Source: Afipia sp.
Lineage (GTDB): Bacteria; Pseudomonadota; Alphaproteobacteria; Rhizobiales; Xanthobacteraceae
Direction of reading: 5' to 3'
Assembly: GCA_017308595.1 (NCBI GenBank)
Contig: JAFKER010000007.1
Location: forward strand, 372,001-436,000
DNA length: 64,000 nt
Shown: piece by piece, positions 52,835 to 62,719 of the stretch
How positions within the stretch are numbered: the stretch's first letter is position 1
Layout: the number at the start of each line of letters is the position of its first letter
Notes under the pieces: model-generated
Database searches by the model: none
Told to the model about the DNA's origin: nothing
What the model saw: only the letters and a program-made list of their open reading frames with translations
Made by a program: the position numbers and the translations under genes

Positions 52835-53875
52835 CTACGGCTGCGTCGGTTGCGCGGTGCCCGGCGTCTGGTTGGATGTCGGGCTCAGCAGTTTGATCGC
52901 TTCCTGAATCGATTCGATGTTGCGCTCGGCGGCGCGCGTTCCGTGCGCGATGATTTCCTCCGCACGGTGAAAGTCGAACCAGCCGACCTTGCCGACGCGC
53001 GGTGAGATCAGCACATCCGGCGGATCACCAGCCAGACGCGAACGTGTGATCCGGTCCTGCATGATGTTGAAGGCTTCGACCATCACGGTCGAGATGCCGG
53101 GCCGTCCGGCGCTGCCGAAGAATTCGCGCTTCACGGTTTTCTCCGCCGAGAAGAATTTTCCGAAGCCGCGCTTTTCCGGCACCGGCGGCTCGTCCACCGG
53201 CGCGGCTTCTTCGGTGGCGCGGCCGTAGGCGGAGATAATGGTGCCGTGGCCGAACACATCGGTCGAGACATTGCAGGCGATGACGATTTCCGCGCCAAGC
53301 GCGCGCGCCGCGGAGACCGGCACTGGATTGACCAGCGCGCCGTCGACCAGCCAGCGCTCGCCGATCAGCACCGGCTCGAAGATGCCGGGCAGGGCGTAGG
53401 ACGCGCGCACCGCATCGACCAGCTTGCCGTTGGTGACCCAGATTTCGTGCCCGGTGTTGACCTCGGTGGAAACCGCCGCGAACTTGAGCGGAAGTTCATC
53501 GATATAGATATCGCCGAACGAGGCTTCGAGCTGGGCTGCGAGCTTGCTGCCGCCGATCAGACCGGAGCCGCTCAGGCGGATGTCGAGATAGCTGAAGATA
53601 TTGCGGGGCAGGAGCCCTCGCGCCCAAGCCTCGAGTGTGTCGAGATGACCGGCCGCGTAAGAGCCGCCGACAACCGCCCCGATCGAGGTGCCAACCACGA
53701 TGTCCGGCACAATGCCGTTCGCGAGAAGCGTCCGCAGGATGCCGATATGTGCGAAGCCGCGCGCCGCGCCGCCGCCGAGTGCCAGACCGATCTTCGGTTT
53801 CTTGGTGAGTGCCGCCCCTAGCTCCATCTTGCCCCGCGCGCCGTTTTGGCGAAATCCAATCAAACTTTCGAGCAA
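52835..53875 (-). CDS. Patatin-like phospholipase (NTE/RssA type)
   Basis: Serine acyl hydrolase of 346 residues. Oxyanion-hole GLALGGGAARGFAHIG, nucleophile elbow GTSIGAVVGG and the catalytic Asp in LVDGALVNPVP. The C-terminal domain has SAYGRATEEAAPVDEPPVPEKRG, a variable insertion, and RVGKVGWFDF. It probably hydrolyses phospholipids. ATG 53875 or ATG 53827 (MELGAALTKK) are both possible starts. Confidence 0.92.
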   Translation of the reverse strand: MLESLIGFRQNGARGKMELGAALTKKPKIGLALGGGAARGFAHIGILRTLLANGIVPDIVVGTSIGAVVGGSYAAGHLDTLEAWARGLLPRNIFSYLDIRLSGSGLIGGSKLAAQLEASFGDIYIDELPLKFAAVSTEVNTGHEIWVTNGKLVDAVRASYALPGIFEPVLIGERWLVDGALVNPVPVSAARALGAEIVIACNVSTDVFGHGTIISAYGRATEEAAPVDEPPVPEKRGFGKFFSAEKTVKREFFGSAGRPGISTVMVEAFNIMQDRITRSRLAGDPPDVLISPRVGKVGWFDFHRAEEIIAHGTRAAERNIESIQEAIKLLSPTSNQTPGTAQPTQP

Positions 53876-54201
53876 CGTCGGTCTCCTGAGACCTCATGAC
53901 GGCGAATCGGCCGTGTTCGACCCGATCTGGTCATGAGTACGCAAATGCCTGTGATTGTGCCGGTGGCACGCGTTTCGCGTAATCAGGAAATGTGACTGTA
54001 GCGCGGCTTGTGGGACTACAGAAGGCAGCAATCTCCCGGCTATCCCCGGAAATGGCGTCAAGAGCTTAGTCAGGCTTGAATTTGCCTCGTTTTCGGTGAA
54101 AAACCTCCGCCATGACAGCCCCCGGACACAGCCGCAGGACAGCCGTTTGCAGCGCGCGGACCGGCTCCATGGCCCCCGTGCATCACCGTGCATTGGCATG
54201 G

Positions 54202-55212
54202 ATGCGCGCGTTGACGTGTGTTCTCGCGATCGGGCTCTCCCAGCCTGCGCTGGCCCAGTTCATCGGGGATGCGCCGCCGCCCATTCCTCCGGCCAACGTG
54301 CCCCAGGGGCTAACGCCGTCCGGCCCAGCGATCAGCCTGGCACCGCCATCCGGACCGGCTGCGACGCCCGGATTGCCGGCAACTCTTACACAGCCTCCGG
54401 TAACGACGGCCTTGCCGCCCGCGACAGCCCCACTGGCGACCGCACCCGTCCCGCAACAAGGCGTACTCGCACTCAATGCGCGCTTTGGAAAAGATCTTCC
54501 GGCTGTGACCAGCGGCGTGGTGTGGCGTGTCTATTCCGACAGGCCCGACGCCAGCGGAGCCTTCCAACTCGTGCGCGAAGATCGCAGCCCAACCCCGAAC
54601 ATTGTTCTGGCTCCGGGCGGCTACGTCGTTCATGCCTCGCTTGGCCTCGTCAGTGCGGTTCGCCCCGTCACGCTGCGCAACGATACGCTGCGTGAACAGT
54701 TCGATCTTCCCGCCGGTGGCTTGCGCATCGAGGGGCGTGTCGGCACCACCAAGATCCCGCAGGGCCAGATCACGTTCTCGATCTACAAGGGCAGCCAGTT
54801 CGAAGTCGGCGAGCGCGCGCCGCTGGCGCAGAACGTCGCCGCAGGCGATGTGCTGCTCGTTCCCGAAGGGACTTATTATATCATCTCGAATTACGGCGAC
54901 GCGAATTCGGTGGTGCGCTCGGACATTCGCGTTCAGGCTGGCAAGCTGACCGATGTGATCTGTACGCACCGCGCGGCTGTTATCACGCTCAAGCTCGTGA
55001 GCGACAAGGGCGGCGAAGCGCTGGCCAACACTGCGTGGTCGGTGATCACGCCCGCAGGCGACGTCATCAAGGAATATAACGGCGCGTTCCCGAAGGTGAT
55101 CCTCTCCGAGGGAGAATACCGCGTGATCGCGAAGAACGAAGGTAAGGTGTTCGAACGCCCGTTCAACGTCAGCAACGGCGTCGATGGCGAAGTCGAAGTG
55201 ATCGCGCGCTGA
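54202..55212 (+). CDS. Hypothetical exported protein with Pro-rich linker
   Basis: Protein of about 336 residues. Signal peptide ends at ALAQ, then a Pro/Ala/Thr-rich stretch of about 70 residues, and a beta-rich domain with repeated strands (GVVWRVYSD, YVVHASLGLVSAVRPVTL, RVGTTKIPQGQITFSIYKGSQFE, LLVPEGTYYIISNYGD). It may be built of Ig-like or carboxypeptidase-regulatory-like modules. Not a named family I recognise. Start ATG 54202 gives the best signal peptide; ATG 54169 or 54112 would lengthen it. Confidence 0.75.
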   Translation: MRALTCVLAIGLSQPALAQFIGDAPPPIPPANVPQGLTPSGPAISLAPPSGPAATPGLPATLTQPPVTTALPPATAPLATAPVPQQGVLALNARFGKDLPAVTSGVVWRVYSDRPDASGAFQLVREDRSPTPNIVLAPGGYVVHASLGLVSAVRPVTLRNDTLREQFDLPAGGLRIEGRVGTTKIPQGQITFSIYKGSQFEVGERAPLAQNVAAGDVLLVPEGTYYIISNYGDANSVVRSDIRVQAGKLTDVICTHRAAVITLKLVSDKGGEALANTAWSVITPAGDVIKEYNGAFPKVILSEGEYRVIAKNEGKVFERPFNVSNGVDGEVEVIAR

Positions 55213-55351
55213 CCTTGCAGCAGATCCGTGTAGCAAATCCGTCATAGTTTCTAAGACGCACTAACCATCAGATCACTTAGAGCTGCCACAAGCTGCGTAT
55301 CCGGTCCGCCGGTTCGCTGCATTTACGCAGCTTTAAGCGCGTCTGCCTTGG

Positions 55352-57874
55352 ATGCAGTCCGCTGACACGACAGGACGTCGTGTCGATGTGGTGGAGTGTG
55401 CCGTGATTGCCGTCGCAAAGTCGAAACGAAACTCAAATGCGGATTTGTTCAGCGACGTTTCAGTTTTGCGGCGCAAGTGGCAGGCGGCCCTTCAGCCGGG
55501 AAGAGACTTGCCATTCTTTGACGACGTTCTGCTGGGCAGTCTTGGCCGCCTGGCCGACCACGTCATGCTCATCAAGGACGAGGGCCTTCAGTTAAAGGTC
55601 TCCCATGCAGGGCGTTACGTCGAACAATGGCTCGAGACGGAAATTCGCGATACGCCATTCGATGCCTTTCCTCCGGATTGTGCGCTGGTGTTGAGGGAAG
55701 CTGCTGCGAGCGCACGTCAGACTGGCAAGCCTTATCTCGCGACGGCGCATTGCGTCCGCGATGGTCTGGTTCAAATCCATGATGTGTTCGCTCTTCCGGT
55801 TGCCTCGCGCTGGGGCGGGACCATGACCAGCGTCTACGTCAACCGGCGCGGTCTTCAATACAACCTTCTCGACGCTGTTTTCTCGGCCGCCGGCGATGGC
55901 GTGATGTCGCTGGCGACCATCCGGGACGCGAACGGCCTTCCGGCAGACTTTCAGATCGTGCACCTCAATCAAGGTGCGGCGCGCCTGCTTCGGCTGCCGC
56001 TGGATGAATTGCGCTGGCAACGGCTGCGCGCCGGCGCACATGCGCTCTGCTCGCGGGAAATCTTCGACAAGCTGAGCGCGGTAATCAACAGGGCGGCCAG
56101 CGAGCAGTTTGAAGTCAGCGATGATGTCAGCACGCTGAAGATCAGCGCGGCTCCTGTCGGAGATATGCTCGCGCTGTCCCTTACCGATGTTACGGATATG
56201 AAGCGCCGTGAGCAGTCGTTCCGACTGCTGTTCGACAGCAATCCCATGCCGATGTGGGTGTTCGACGTCGAGACGCGAAAATTCCGGAACGTGAACGACG
56301 CCGCGTTGAACCATTACGGTTATGACCGAGGTGCATTTCTCGCCATGGAATTGCAGGATTTGTGGCCGGAAGATGAGCGGGAAGAACACTCCCGCTCGCT
56401 GGTCGGCGTCGGGGATGTTTATGATTCCGGACGCAACTGGCGGCATCTCAAGGCTGACGGCAGCGAGATCGACGTCCTGACATTCGGACGGCGCGTGTCG
56501 TTTGAAGGCCGTGACAGCTTTCTGGTATCCGCCGTCGATATTACCGAGCGGCGCAGGGCCGAAGCCCGGATCGCTTATATGGCGCATCATGACGGGCTGA
56601 CGAATCTTCCCAACCGCGTGATGTTTCAGGAGCGGTTGCGGAACGCCCTCGAGCGCAATCATCTGGCGAACAAAAGTGTCGCGGTGCTTTGCATCGATCT
56701 CGACTTGTTCAAAAACGTCAACGACTCCTTCGGTCATCCGGTCGGCGACAAGCTGTTGATGCAGGTTGCCAACAGGCTTGCGGCCAATGTACGCGACGGA
56801 AATCTGGTTGCGCGGCTGGGCGGCGACGAATTTGCGATGATCCTCGGTGCCGTCACATCACCCAATGAAGTTAGCGCGCAGGCCGCCCAGGTCATCGAGA
56901 TCGTGAGCGCGCCTTACCAGATCGACGATCTTGAAGTCGTCATCGGGGCCAGCATCGGCATAGCAATTGCGCCCGGTGATGGACGAACTGCGGAAGAATT
57001 GCTGCGCAATGCCGATATGGCGCTGTATCGCGCCAAGTCGGACGGCGGCGGCGTGCATCATTTCTTCGAGAAGGAAATGGATCGCCATGCGCAGCGCCGC
57101 CGCGACATGGAGATTGATCTGCGTCACGCATTGGCCAATGGCGAGTTCGAACTTCACTATCAGCCGCTGGTCGATCTTGACCAGGATCGGATCGTGTCCT
57201 TCGAGGCATTGCTGCGCTGGAGGCATCCAGAAAAGGGCATGATCTCGCCGGCCGATTTCATTCCACTTTCCGAAGACATCGGGCTCATTGTGCCTTTGGG
57301 GGAATGGGTGCTGCGTGAAGCGTGCAGGCAGGCGGTCGCATGGCCGCCCGAGGTGCGGGTGGCTGTCAATCTTTCCGCGGCACAGTTTCGCAGCCGAAAC
57401 CTGTCGCAGGCGGTGTTCACAGCGCTGGCGCTGTCCGGTTTGTCGCCGCGGCGGCTCGAACTTGAAATTACGGAATCGATTTTCCTCGCCGATAGCGAAG
57501 CCAACCTTGCCATTTTGCATCAGTTGCGCGAATTCGGCGTGCGCATTTCGATGGATGACTTCGGAACAGGTTACTCCAGCCTAAGCTATCTGCGCAGTTT
57601 CCCGTTCGACAAGATCAAGATCGACCGTTCGTTCGTGCGCGATCTTGCAGAACGTCCCGATAGCATCGCCATTGTGCGGGCGATTTCGGGGCTCGGCCGC
57701 AGCCTCAATATCTCGACGACAGCCGAGGGTGTCGAAACTATCGATCAGCTTGACCGGCTGCGCGCCGAAGGCTGCACCGAGGTGCAGGGCTTCCTGTTCA
57801 GCGCCGCGCGGCCTGCGTCGGACATCGCCGCGCTGCTCGAAAAATTCGGCGCTCGCGCGTCGAAGGCGGCGTAA
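55352..57874 (+). CDS. PAS-GGDEF-EAL cyclic-di-GMP protein
   Basis: Signalling enzyme of about 840 residues, no clear membrane helix. It holds an N-terminal PAS_5-like sensory region, two PAS domains (about 175-280 and 290-395), a GGDEF domain with intact LGGDEFAM, and an EAL domain with intact FEALLRWRHPEKG. The inhibitory I-site position reads RDGN, not RxxD, so product feedback is probably lost. It may be a synthase, a phosphodiesterase or a switch. Its stop is immediately followed by the stop of the convergent nitroreductase gene. Confidence 0.9.
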   Translation: MQSADTTGRRVDVVECAVIAVAKSKRNSNADLFSDVSVLRRKWQAALQPGRDLPFFDDVLLGSLGRLADHVMLIKDEGLQLKVSHAGRYVEQWLETEIRDTPFDAFPPDCALVLREAAASARQTGKPYLATAHCVRDGLVQIHDVFALPVASRWGGTMTSVYVNRRGLQYNLLDAVFSAAGDGVMSLATIRDANGLPADFQIVHLNQGAARLLRLPLDELRWQRLRAGAHALCSREIFDKLSAVINRAASEQFEVSDDVSTLKISAAPVGDMLALSLTDVTDMKRREQSFRLLFDSNPMPMWVFDVETRKFRNVNDAALNHYGYDRGAFLAMELQDLWPEDEREEHSRSLVGVGDVYDSGRNWRHLKADGSEIDVLTFGRRVSFEGRDSFLVSAVDITERRRAEARIAYMAHHDGLTNLPNRVMFQERLRNALERNHLANKSVAVLCIDLDLFKNVNDSFGHPVGDKLLMQVANRLAANVRDGNLVARLGGDEFAMILGAVTSPNEVSAQAAQVIEIVSAPYQIDDLEVVIGASIGIAIAPGDGRTAEELLRNADMALYRAKSDGGGVHHFFEKEMDRHAQRRRDMEIDLRHALANGEFELHYQPLVDLDQDRIVSFEALLRWRHPEKGMISPADFIPLSEDIGLIVPLGEWVLREACRQAVAWPPEVRVAVNLSAAQFRSRNLSQAVFTALALSGLSPRRLELEITESIFLADSEANLAILHQLREFGVRISMDDFGTGYSSLSYLRSFPFDKIKIDRSFVRDLAERPDSIAIVRAISGLGRSLNISTTAEGVETIDQLDRLRAEGCTEVQGFLFSAARPASDIAALLEKFGARASKAA

Positions 57875-58465
57875 TCAGAATCGTGTCACGATCTCGCCGA
57901 GTGCCGGGCGCGGCCGGTCGTCCGCCGGTCGTGCGGCATGTCCGATGTGAATGAAGCCTGCGATCTTTTCATCGTCCGAGAGACCGAGCGCGGTGAGTAC
58001 GTCGCGGTCGAAGGCCATCCATCCCGTCAGCCAGTTCGCGACATAACCGAGCGCATGCGCCGCGTGGACGATGTTCATGGCGCTGGCGCCCGCTGACAGT
58101 TCCTGCTCCCATGGCGGCACTTTCGGGTGCTTCGACGTTTTGCTGACAACGGCGATGACGAGCGGCGCGTGCAGGAAGCGCTTCTTCTCGGCCTCGACCT
58201 GATCCGGTGTCGCGGTGACGTTCTTCAGCCGGAAGATCTTGCCGAAAATCTCTCCGGCCTTCGCGCGCGCATCCCCTTCGAACACAATGAATCGCCAAGG
58301 GACGATCTTGCCATGATCCGGCACGCGCGAGCCGATGGTGAGGATGGTTTCAAGCTCGGACGGCGAGGGGCCGGGGCCTGTCATCTCTACCGGCTTGACG
58401 GATCTGCGCGTGGTCAGAAGGTCGATGGCATAAAGCATGGGGTATCCGGGGATGTTGATGCGCAT
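57875..58465 (-). CDS. Nitroreductase family protein
   Basis: FMN-dependent oxidoreductase of about 196 residues. TRRSVKPVEMTGPGPS (phosphate-binding Arg), PWRFIVFEGDARAK, and GASAMNIVHAAHALGYVANWLTG are the usual NfsB/YdjA-like blocks. It reduces nitro or quinone compounds with NAD(P)H. Start ATG 58465 or 58438 (MLYAIDLLTTRRS). It abuts the EAL gene stop to stop. Confidence 0.88.
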   Translation of the reverse strand: MRINIPGYPMLYAIDLLTTRRSVKPVEMTGPGPSPSELETILTIGSRVPDHGKIVPWRFIVFEGDARAKAGEIFGKIFRLKNVTATPDQVEAEKKRFLHAPLVIAVVSKTSKHPKVPPWEQELSAGASAMNIVHAAHALGYVANWLTGWMAFDRDVLTALGLSDDEKIAGFIHIGHAARPADDRPRPALGEIVTRF

Positions 58466-58524
58466 GGCGAGAAGTGCGCCGCGCTGATATCGGCAATCCG
58501 AACCGCGTTAACAAGGCTTTGCAG

Positions 58525-58556
58525 TTTATGAGGTCTCTAAAATGAGACCTCATAAA
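58525..58556. promoter_or_regulatory. Perfect 13-bp inverted repeat between thrS and nitroreductase
   Basis: TTTATGAGGTCTC (58525-58537) and GAGACCTCATAAA (58544-58556) surround loop TAAAAT. It lies 60-90 bp upstream of the nitroreductase start and 15 bp after the thrS stop. It lacks the run of T that marks terminators, so a protein-binding operator or thrS terminator are both open. Confidence 0.5.
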
Positions 58557-58570
58557 CGTGTTGGACGGGC

Positions 58571-60604
58571 TCAACCCTGCGCGCGCTTCAGGTCCGGCGG
58601 CAAGGCTTCGTAGGTCAGGGCCTTGAGCGCTTCATCGAGCGACACCACGGACTGGCCTTCCTTGCCAAGGCGGCGGATCGAAACCTGACGGGTTTCGGCT
58701 TCCTTCTTGCCGACCACGAGCAGGGCAGGAACCTTCGCCAGCGAATGCTCACGCACCTTGTAGTTGATCTTCTCGTTACGAAGATCGATCTCGACGCGCA
58801 GTCCGGCCTTGCGGCAAGCCGCCACCACTTCGCGCGCATAGTCGTCCGCGTCCGAGGTGATCGTGGTGACAACCGCCTGCACCGGCGCGAGCCACAGCGG
58901 GAAGTGCCCGGCGAAGTGCTCGATCAGGATGCCCGTGAAACGCTCCAGCGATCCGCAGATGGCGCGGTGGACCATCACCGGCGTCACCTTGTTGGAGTGA
59001 TCGTCGATGTAGAACGCACCGAAGCGGCCCGGCAGGTTGAAGTCGACCTGCGTGGTGCCGCATTGCCACTCGCGGCCGATGGCATCGCGCAGCACGTATT
59101 CGAACTTCGGGCCGTAGAACGCGCCTTCGCCCGGATTGATCGAGGTGGTGATGCGATTGCCGGATTGCGCCTTGATTTGCTCCAGCACCTTGGTCATCAC
59201 GCCTTCGGCATGATCCCATGCGGCATCGCTGCCGACGCGCTTGTCGGGGCGGGTCGACAGCTTGACGGTGAGTTCACCGTCGAAGCCGAAGTCGTCGTAG
59301 GTCGACAGGATCAGGTCGTTGATCTTGAGGCATTCGGCGGCGAGCTGGTCTTCGGTGCAGAACACATGCGCGTCGTCCTGCGTGAAGCCGCGCACGCGCA
59401 TCAGGCCGTGCATCGCGCCCGATGGCTCGTAACGATGCACGATGCCGAACTCCGCGATGCGGATCGGCAATTCGCGATAGCTCTTCAGGCCGTGCTTGAA
59501 GATCATCACATGGCCGGGGCAATTCATCGGCTTGATGGCGAACCAACGCTTGTCTTCCGCTTCGTCACCGGCCGACTGCGCCGCGAACATATTCTCGCGA
59601 TACCACTCCCAGTGGCCCGAGGTTTCCCACAGCGACTTGTCGAGCATCTGCGGCGCGTTGACTTCATCGTAGTCGCCCGCAAGGCGGCGGCGCATGTAGG
59701 CGATGATCGCCTGGAACACGGTCCAGCCTTTCGCATGCCAGAATACGACGCCCGGACCTTCTTCCTGGAAATGGAACAGATCCATTTCGCGGCCGAGGCG
59801 GCGGTGGTCGCGCTTCTCGGCTTCCTCAAGTTGCTTGAGGTAGGCATCAAGCTCTTCCTGCTTGGCGAACGCAGTGCCGTAGATGCGGGTCAGCATCGGA
59901 TTGTTGCTGTCGCCGCGCCAGTAGGCTCCGGCCACCTTCATCAGCTTGAAGGCGTTGCCGACCTTGCCGGTCGAGGTCATGTGAGGACCGCGGCACAGAT
60001 CGAACCAGTCGCCCTGATAGTAAATCTTGATCGGCTCGTTGCCGGGAATGGCATCGACCAGCTCGACCTTGAAGTTCTCGCCCTTGTCGCGGAACACCTG
60101 CTTGGTCTTCTCGCGGTCCCAGACGTCCTTGGTGAACGGCTGGTCCTTGGCGATGATCTCGCGCATCTTCTTCTCGATGGCGGCGAAATCGTCCGGGGTG
60201 AACGGCTCGTTGCGGAAGAAGTCGTAATAGAAGCCATTGTCGATCACCGGGCCGATGGTGACCTGCGTGCCGGGCCAAAGGCTCTGCACCGCTTCGGCGA
60301 GGACGTGCGCGGCATCGTGCCGGATCAGCTCCAGCGCGCGGGGGTCCTCGCGGTTGATGAAATCGATTTTTGCATCGTGGTTGATGGGATCGTTCAGGTC
60401 GATCACTTCGCCATCGAGCGCCATCGCGACGGTGCGCTTCGCCAGCGAGGGCGAGATGCCCTTGGCGATGTCGAGACCAGTGGTGCCGTTGGGATATTCG
60501 CGCGTCGCGCCGTCAGGGAAAGTGACCTTGATCTGGCTGCTGCTATCGACGGGCTTGAGGTTGGCGAGGCCGAATTTGAAGCCGGATTCCGGATTCTCAG
60601 TCAT
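58571..60604 (-). CDS. thrS: Threonyl-tRNA synthetase
   Basis: Class II synthetase of 677 residues charging tRNA-Thr. N-terminal TGS domain, then the editing (SAD) domain with [12 protein letters not shown], the catalytic core (motif 2 [22 protein letters not shown]) with zinc ligands MNCPGH, and motif 3 ([16 protein letters not shown]), ending in the anticodon-binding domain. ATG 60604 follows AAGGAG; an upstream Met at 60625 is less supported. Confidence 0.98.
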   Translation of the reverse strand: MTENPESGFKFGLANLKPVDSSSQIKVTFPDGATREYPNGTTGLDIAKGISPSLAKRTVAMALDGEVIDLNDPINHDAKIDFINREDPRALELIRHDAAHVLAEAVQSLWPGTQVTIGPVIDNGFYYDFFRNEPFTPDDFAAIEKKMREIIAKDQPFTKDVWDREKTKQVFRDKGENFKVELVDAIPGNEPIKIYYQGDWFDLCRGPHMTSTGKVGNAFKLMKVAGAYWRGDSNNPMLTRIYGTAFAKQEELDAYLKQLEEAEKRDHRRLGREMDLFHFQEEGPGVVFWHAKGWTVFQAIIAYMRRRLAGDYDEVNAPQMLDKSLWETSGHWEWYRENMFAAQSAGDEAEDKRWFAIKPMNCPGHVMIFKHGLKSYRELPIRIAEFGIVHRYEPSGAMHGLMRVRGFTQDDAHVFCTEDQLAAECLKINDLILSTYDDFGFDGELTVKLSTRPDKRVGSDAAWDHAEGVMTKVLEQIKAQSGNRITTSINPGEGAFYGPKFEYVLRDAIGREWQCGTTQVDFNLPGRFGAFYIDDHSNKVTPVMVHRAICGSLERFTGILIEHFAGHFPLWLAPVQAVVTTITSDADDYAREVVAACRKAGLRVEIDLRNEKINYKVREHSLAKVPALLVVGKKEAETRQVSIRRLGKEGQSVVSLDEALKALTYEALPPDLKRAQG

Positions 60605-60813
60605 GGTATTCTCCTTGTTGCTCACTCCCGCGAACGAACGCAGGTAAGCGATGGGAACCGTTGTATAGCAGCGGATTCGGGCAGCGCAATGCGGGATTTC
60701 CGGAGCGAAACAGCAAGCTCTGGTGCTTGACGGGGTTGCACGGAAGCACGCAAAAAGAATGCTCCGGCCCCGGGGCAGGGTGCCTTTCGCGCGACAAACC
60801 GCACAGGATCACG

Positions 60814-62586
60814 ATGGCTGCTGACAATTCCCATTCGGCCGCGGCGGGTGCCGTTGATCTGGCTCCGATTGTCATTCTGCTGGCCGCTGCGGTCGTGGCC
60901 GTCCCGCTGTTCAAGCGGATGGGTCTTGGGTCGGTACTCGGCTATCTGGCCGCCGGGCTTGTGATCGGCCCGTTTGGACTCAAGCTGTTTTCGGATCCCC
61001 AATCGATCCTGCACGTCGCCGAACTGGGCGTGGTGATGTTCCTGTTCATCATCGGCCTTGAAATGCGGCCGTCGCGGCTTTGGGACATGCGCAGCGAGAT
61101 TTTCGGCCTGGGGATCGCACAGGTCGGGTTGTGCATTGCGTTGCTGATCTGCGTGGGGCTGGCGCTCGGTTATCCGGTGGCGCAGAGCTTTGTCGCCGGT
61201 ACGGGGTTCGTGCTGACATCGACTGCCATCGTGATGCAGATGCTTGAAGAGCGGCGCAGCCTGCAGTTGCCCAAGGGCCGGCGCATCATTTCTATCCTGC
61301 TGCTGGAAGACCTCGCGATCGTGCCTCTGCTGGCGCTCGTGGCGTTCCTTGCGCCCGGTGGCGCCAAAGTCGGCCTGACCGACCGGCTTGTCGGCGTCGC
61401 GATCGGCCTGGCGGCTATTGCCAGCCTCATTGCCGCGGGGCGCTGGCTCCTTGACCCGATGTTCAGGCTGCTCGGCCGGGCGAAGGCGCGGGAGGTCATG
61501 ACCGCGGCCGCGCTCCTTGTCGTCCTCGGGGCGGCGCTCTTGATGCAGGCTGCCGGATTGTCGATGGCGATGGGTGCTTTCCTTGCCGGTGTGCTGCTGT
61601 CGGAATCCTCGTTTCGCCACCAGATCGAGGCCGATATCGAGCCGTTCAGGGGCGTGCTGCTCGGGCTTTTCTTTCTCGGCGTCGGGATGGCGCTCGATCT
61701 TGCCGTGGTGGCGGAAAACTGGCGCCTCATCTCCATCGCCGTCGTGGCCTATATGGTGCTCAAGACGATCGGCATTTATGCGGTCGCACGGCTGTTCCGC
61801 GCCAGCTCGCGCGAGGCCTGGGAGCGCGCGATCCTGATGGCGCAGGGCGGCGAATTTGCGTTCGTGTTGTACTCGGCTGCCGCCGCGGTGGGCATCATCG
61901 ACGCAAAATCGAACGCGTTGCTGACAGCCACGATCATTGTTTCAATGGCCCTGACGCCGTTGATGGTGATCCTGCACGACCGGTTTTCGCCGCGCGGATC
62001 GAGTTCGATGGATGGCGTCGATGCAGCCAGCGAACTCAATGCAGGTATCCTGCTGATCGGCTTCGGTCGTTTCGGGCAGATCGTCAGCCAGCCGCTTCTG
62101 GCCAGCGGATGTTCGATTTCCATTATCGACAACGACACCGACCGAATTCGTGGCGCCAGCGATTTCGGTTTCAAGGTTTATTACGGTGACGGGACGCGGC
62201 TCGACATCCTGCATGCAGCCGGTGCGCATCATGCGGCGCTCGTCATTGTTGCGGTGGAGGACCGTGAGGCGGTGCTCAAAACAATCGAGATCATAAAGTA
62301 CGAGTTTCCGTCCACCCCTGTGCTTGCCCGGGCTTTTGATCGCGAGCATGCGGTCGAGCTGATCCGCGCCGGTGTTGATTACCAGATCCGTGAAACATTC
62401 GAATCCGCGTTGGAGCTTGGACGGAAGGGGCTCTCCATGCTCAATCTCGAAGAGCACGTCATCGCCGACATCATGACGGATGTGCGCGAACGTGATGCAA
62501 AACGGCTGGAAATCGAGATCACGCAGGACGTTTATGCCTCCCGCGACCTGATCCATGGCAATGCACCGCTTCCGCCGCGTTCCTGA
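60814..62586 (+). CDS. KefB-like cation:proton antiporter (CPA2) with TrkA-N domain
   Basis: Membrane antiporter of 590 residues. About twelve hydrophobic helices carry the CPA2 pattern (LGSVLGYLAAGLVIGPFG, LGVVMFLFIIGLEMRPSRL, FLAGVLLSES, LLGLFFLGVGMALDL). A cytoplasmic Rossmann TrkA-N domain follows (ILLIGFGRFGQIVSQPLL, VYYGDGTRLDILHAAG). It moves K+ (or Na+) against protons, possibly gated by NAD(H) or glutathione. ATG 60814 has CAGGA upstream. It is divergent from thrS. Confidence 0.92.
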   Translation: MAADNSHSAAAGAVDLAPIVILLAAAVVAVPLFKRMGLGSVLGYLAAGLVIGPFGLKLFSDPQSILHVAELGVVMFLFIIGLEMRPSRLWDMRSEIFGLGIAQVGLCIALLICVGLALGYPVAQSFVAGTGFVLTSTAIVMQMLEERRSLQLPKGRRIISILLLEDLAIVPLLALVAFLAPGGAKVGLTDRLVGVAIGLAAIASLIAAGRWLLDPMFRLLGRAKAREVMTAAALLVVLGAALLMQAAGLSMAMGAFLAGVLLSESSFRHQIEADIEPFRGVLLGLFFLGVGMALDLAVVAENWRLISIAVVAYMVLKTIGIYAVARLFRASSREAWERAILMAQGGEFAFVLYSAAAAVGIIDAKSNALLTATIIVSMALTPLMVILHDRFSPRGSSSMDGVDAASELNAGILLIGFGRFGQIVSQPLLASGCSISIIDNDTDRIRGASDFGFKVYYGDGTRLDILHAAGAHHAALVIVAVEDREAVLKTIEIIKYEFPSTPVLARAFDREHAVELIRAGVDYQIRETFESALELGRKGLSMLNLEEHVIADIMTDVRERDAKRLEIEITQDVYASRDLIHGNAPLPPRS

Positions 62587-62719
62587 TAAGCCGCTTTGCA
62601 TTCCGGCAGGCCCGTGACGTGAATCTGACTCATCTGTCGGATCGGCCCGGCAGGCGCGACGAGCTGGTGCATGGCTTTCATGCAATTGCATTTAACCGTT
62701 CGCGTGCTAACAATGCGGC

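Noticed and set aside
58745-60730. 661-residue open frame opposite thrS
   Set aside because: Antisense shadow of a certain gene; composition is low in Lys and rich in His, Asp and Val with no motif.
60605-60813. T-box or other leader before thrS
   Set aside because: The 5' region has no T-box bulge sequence, and T-boxes are not expected for thrS in Proteobacteria.
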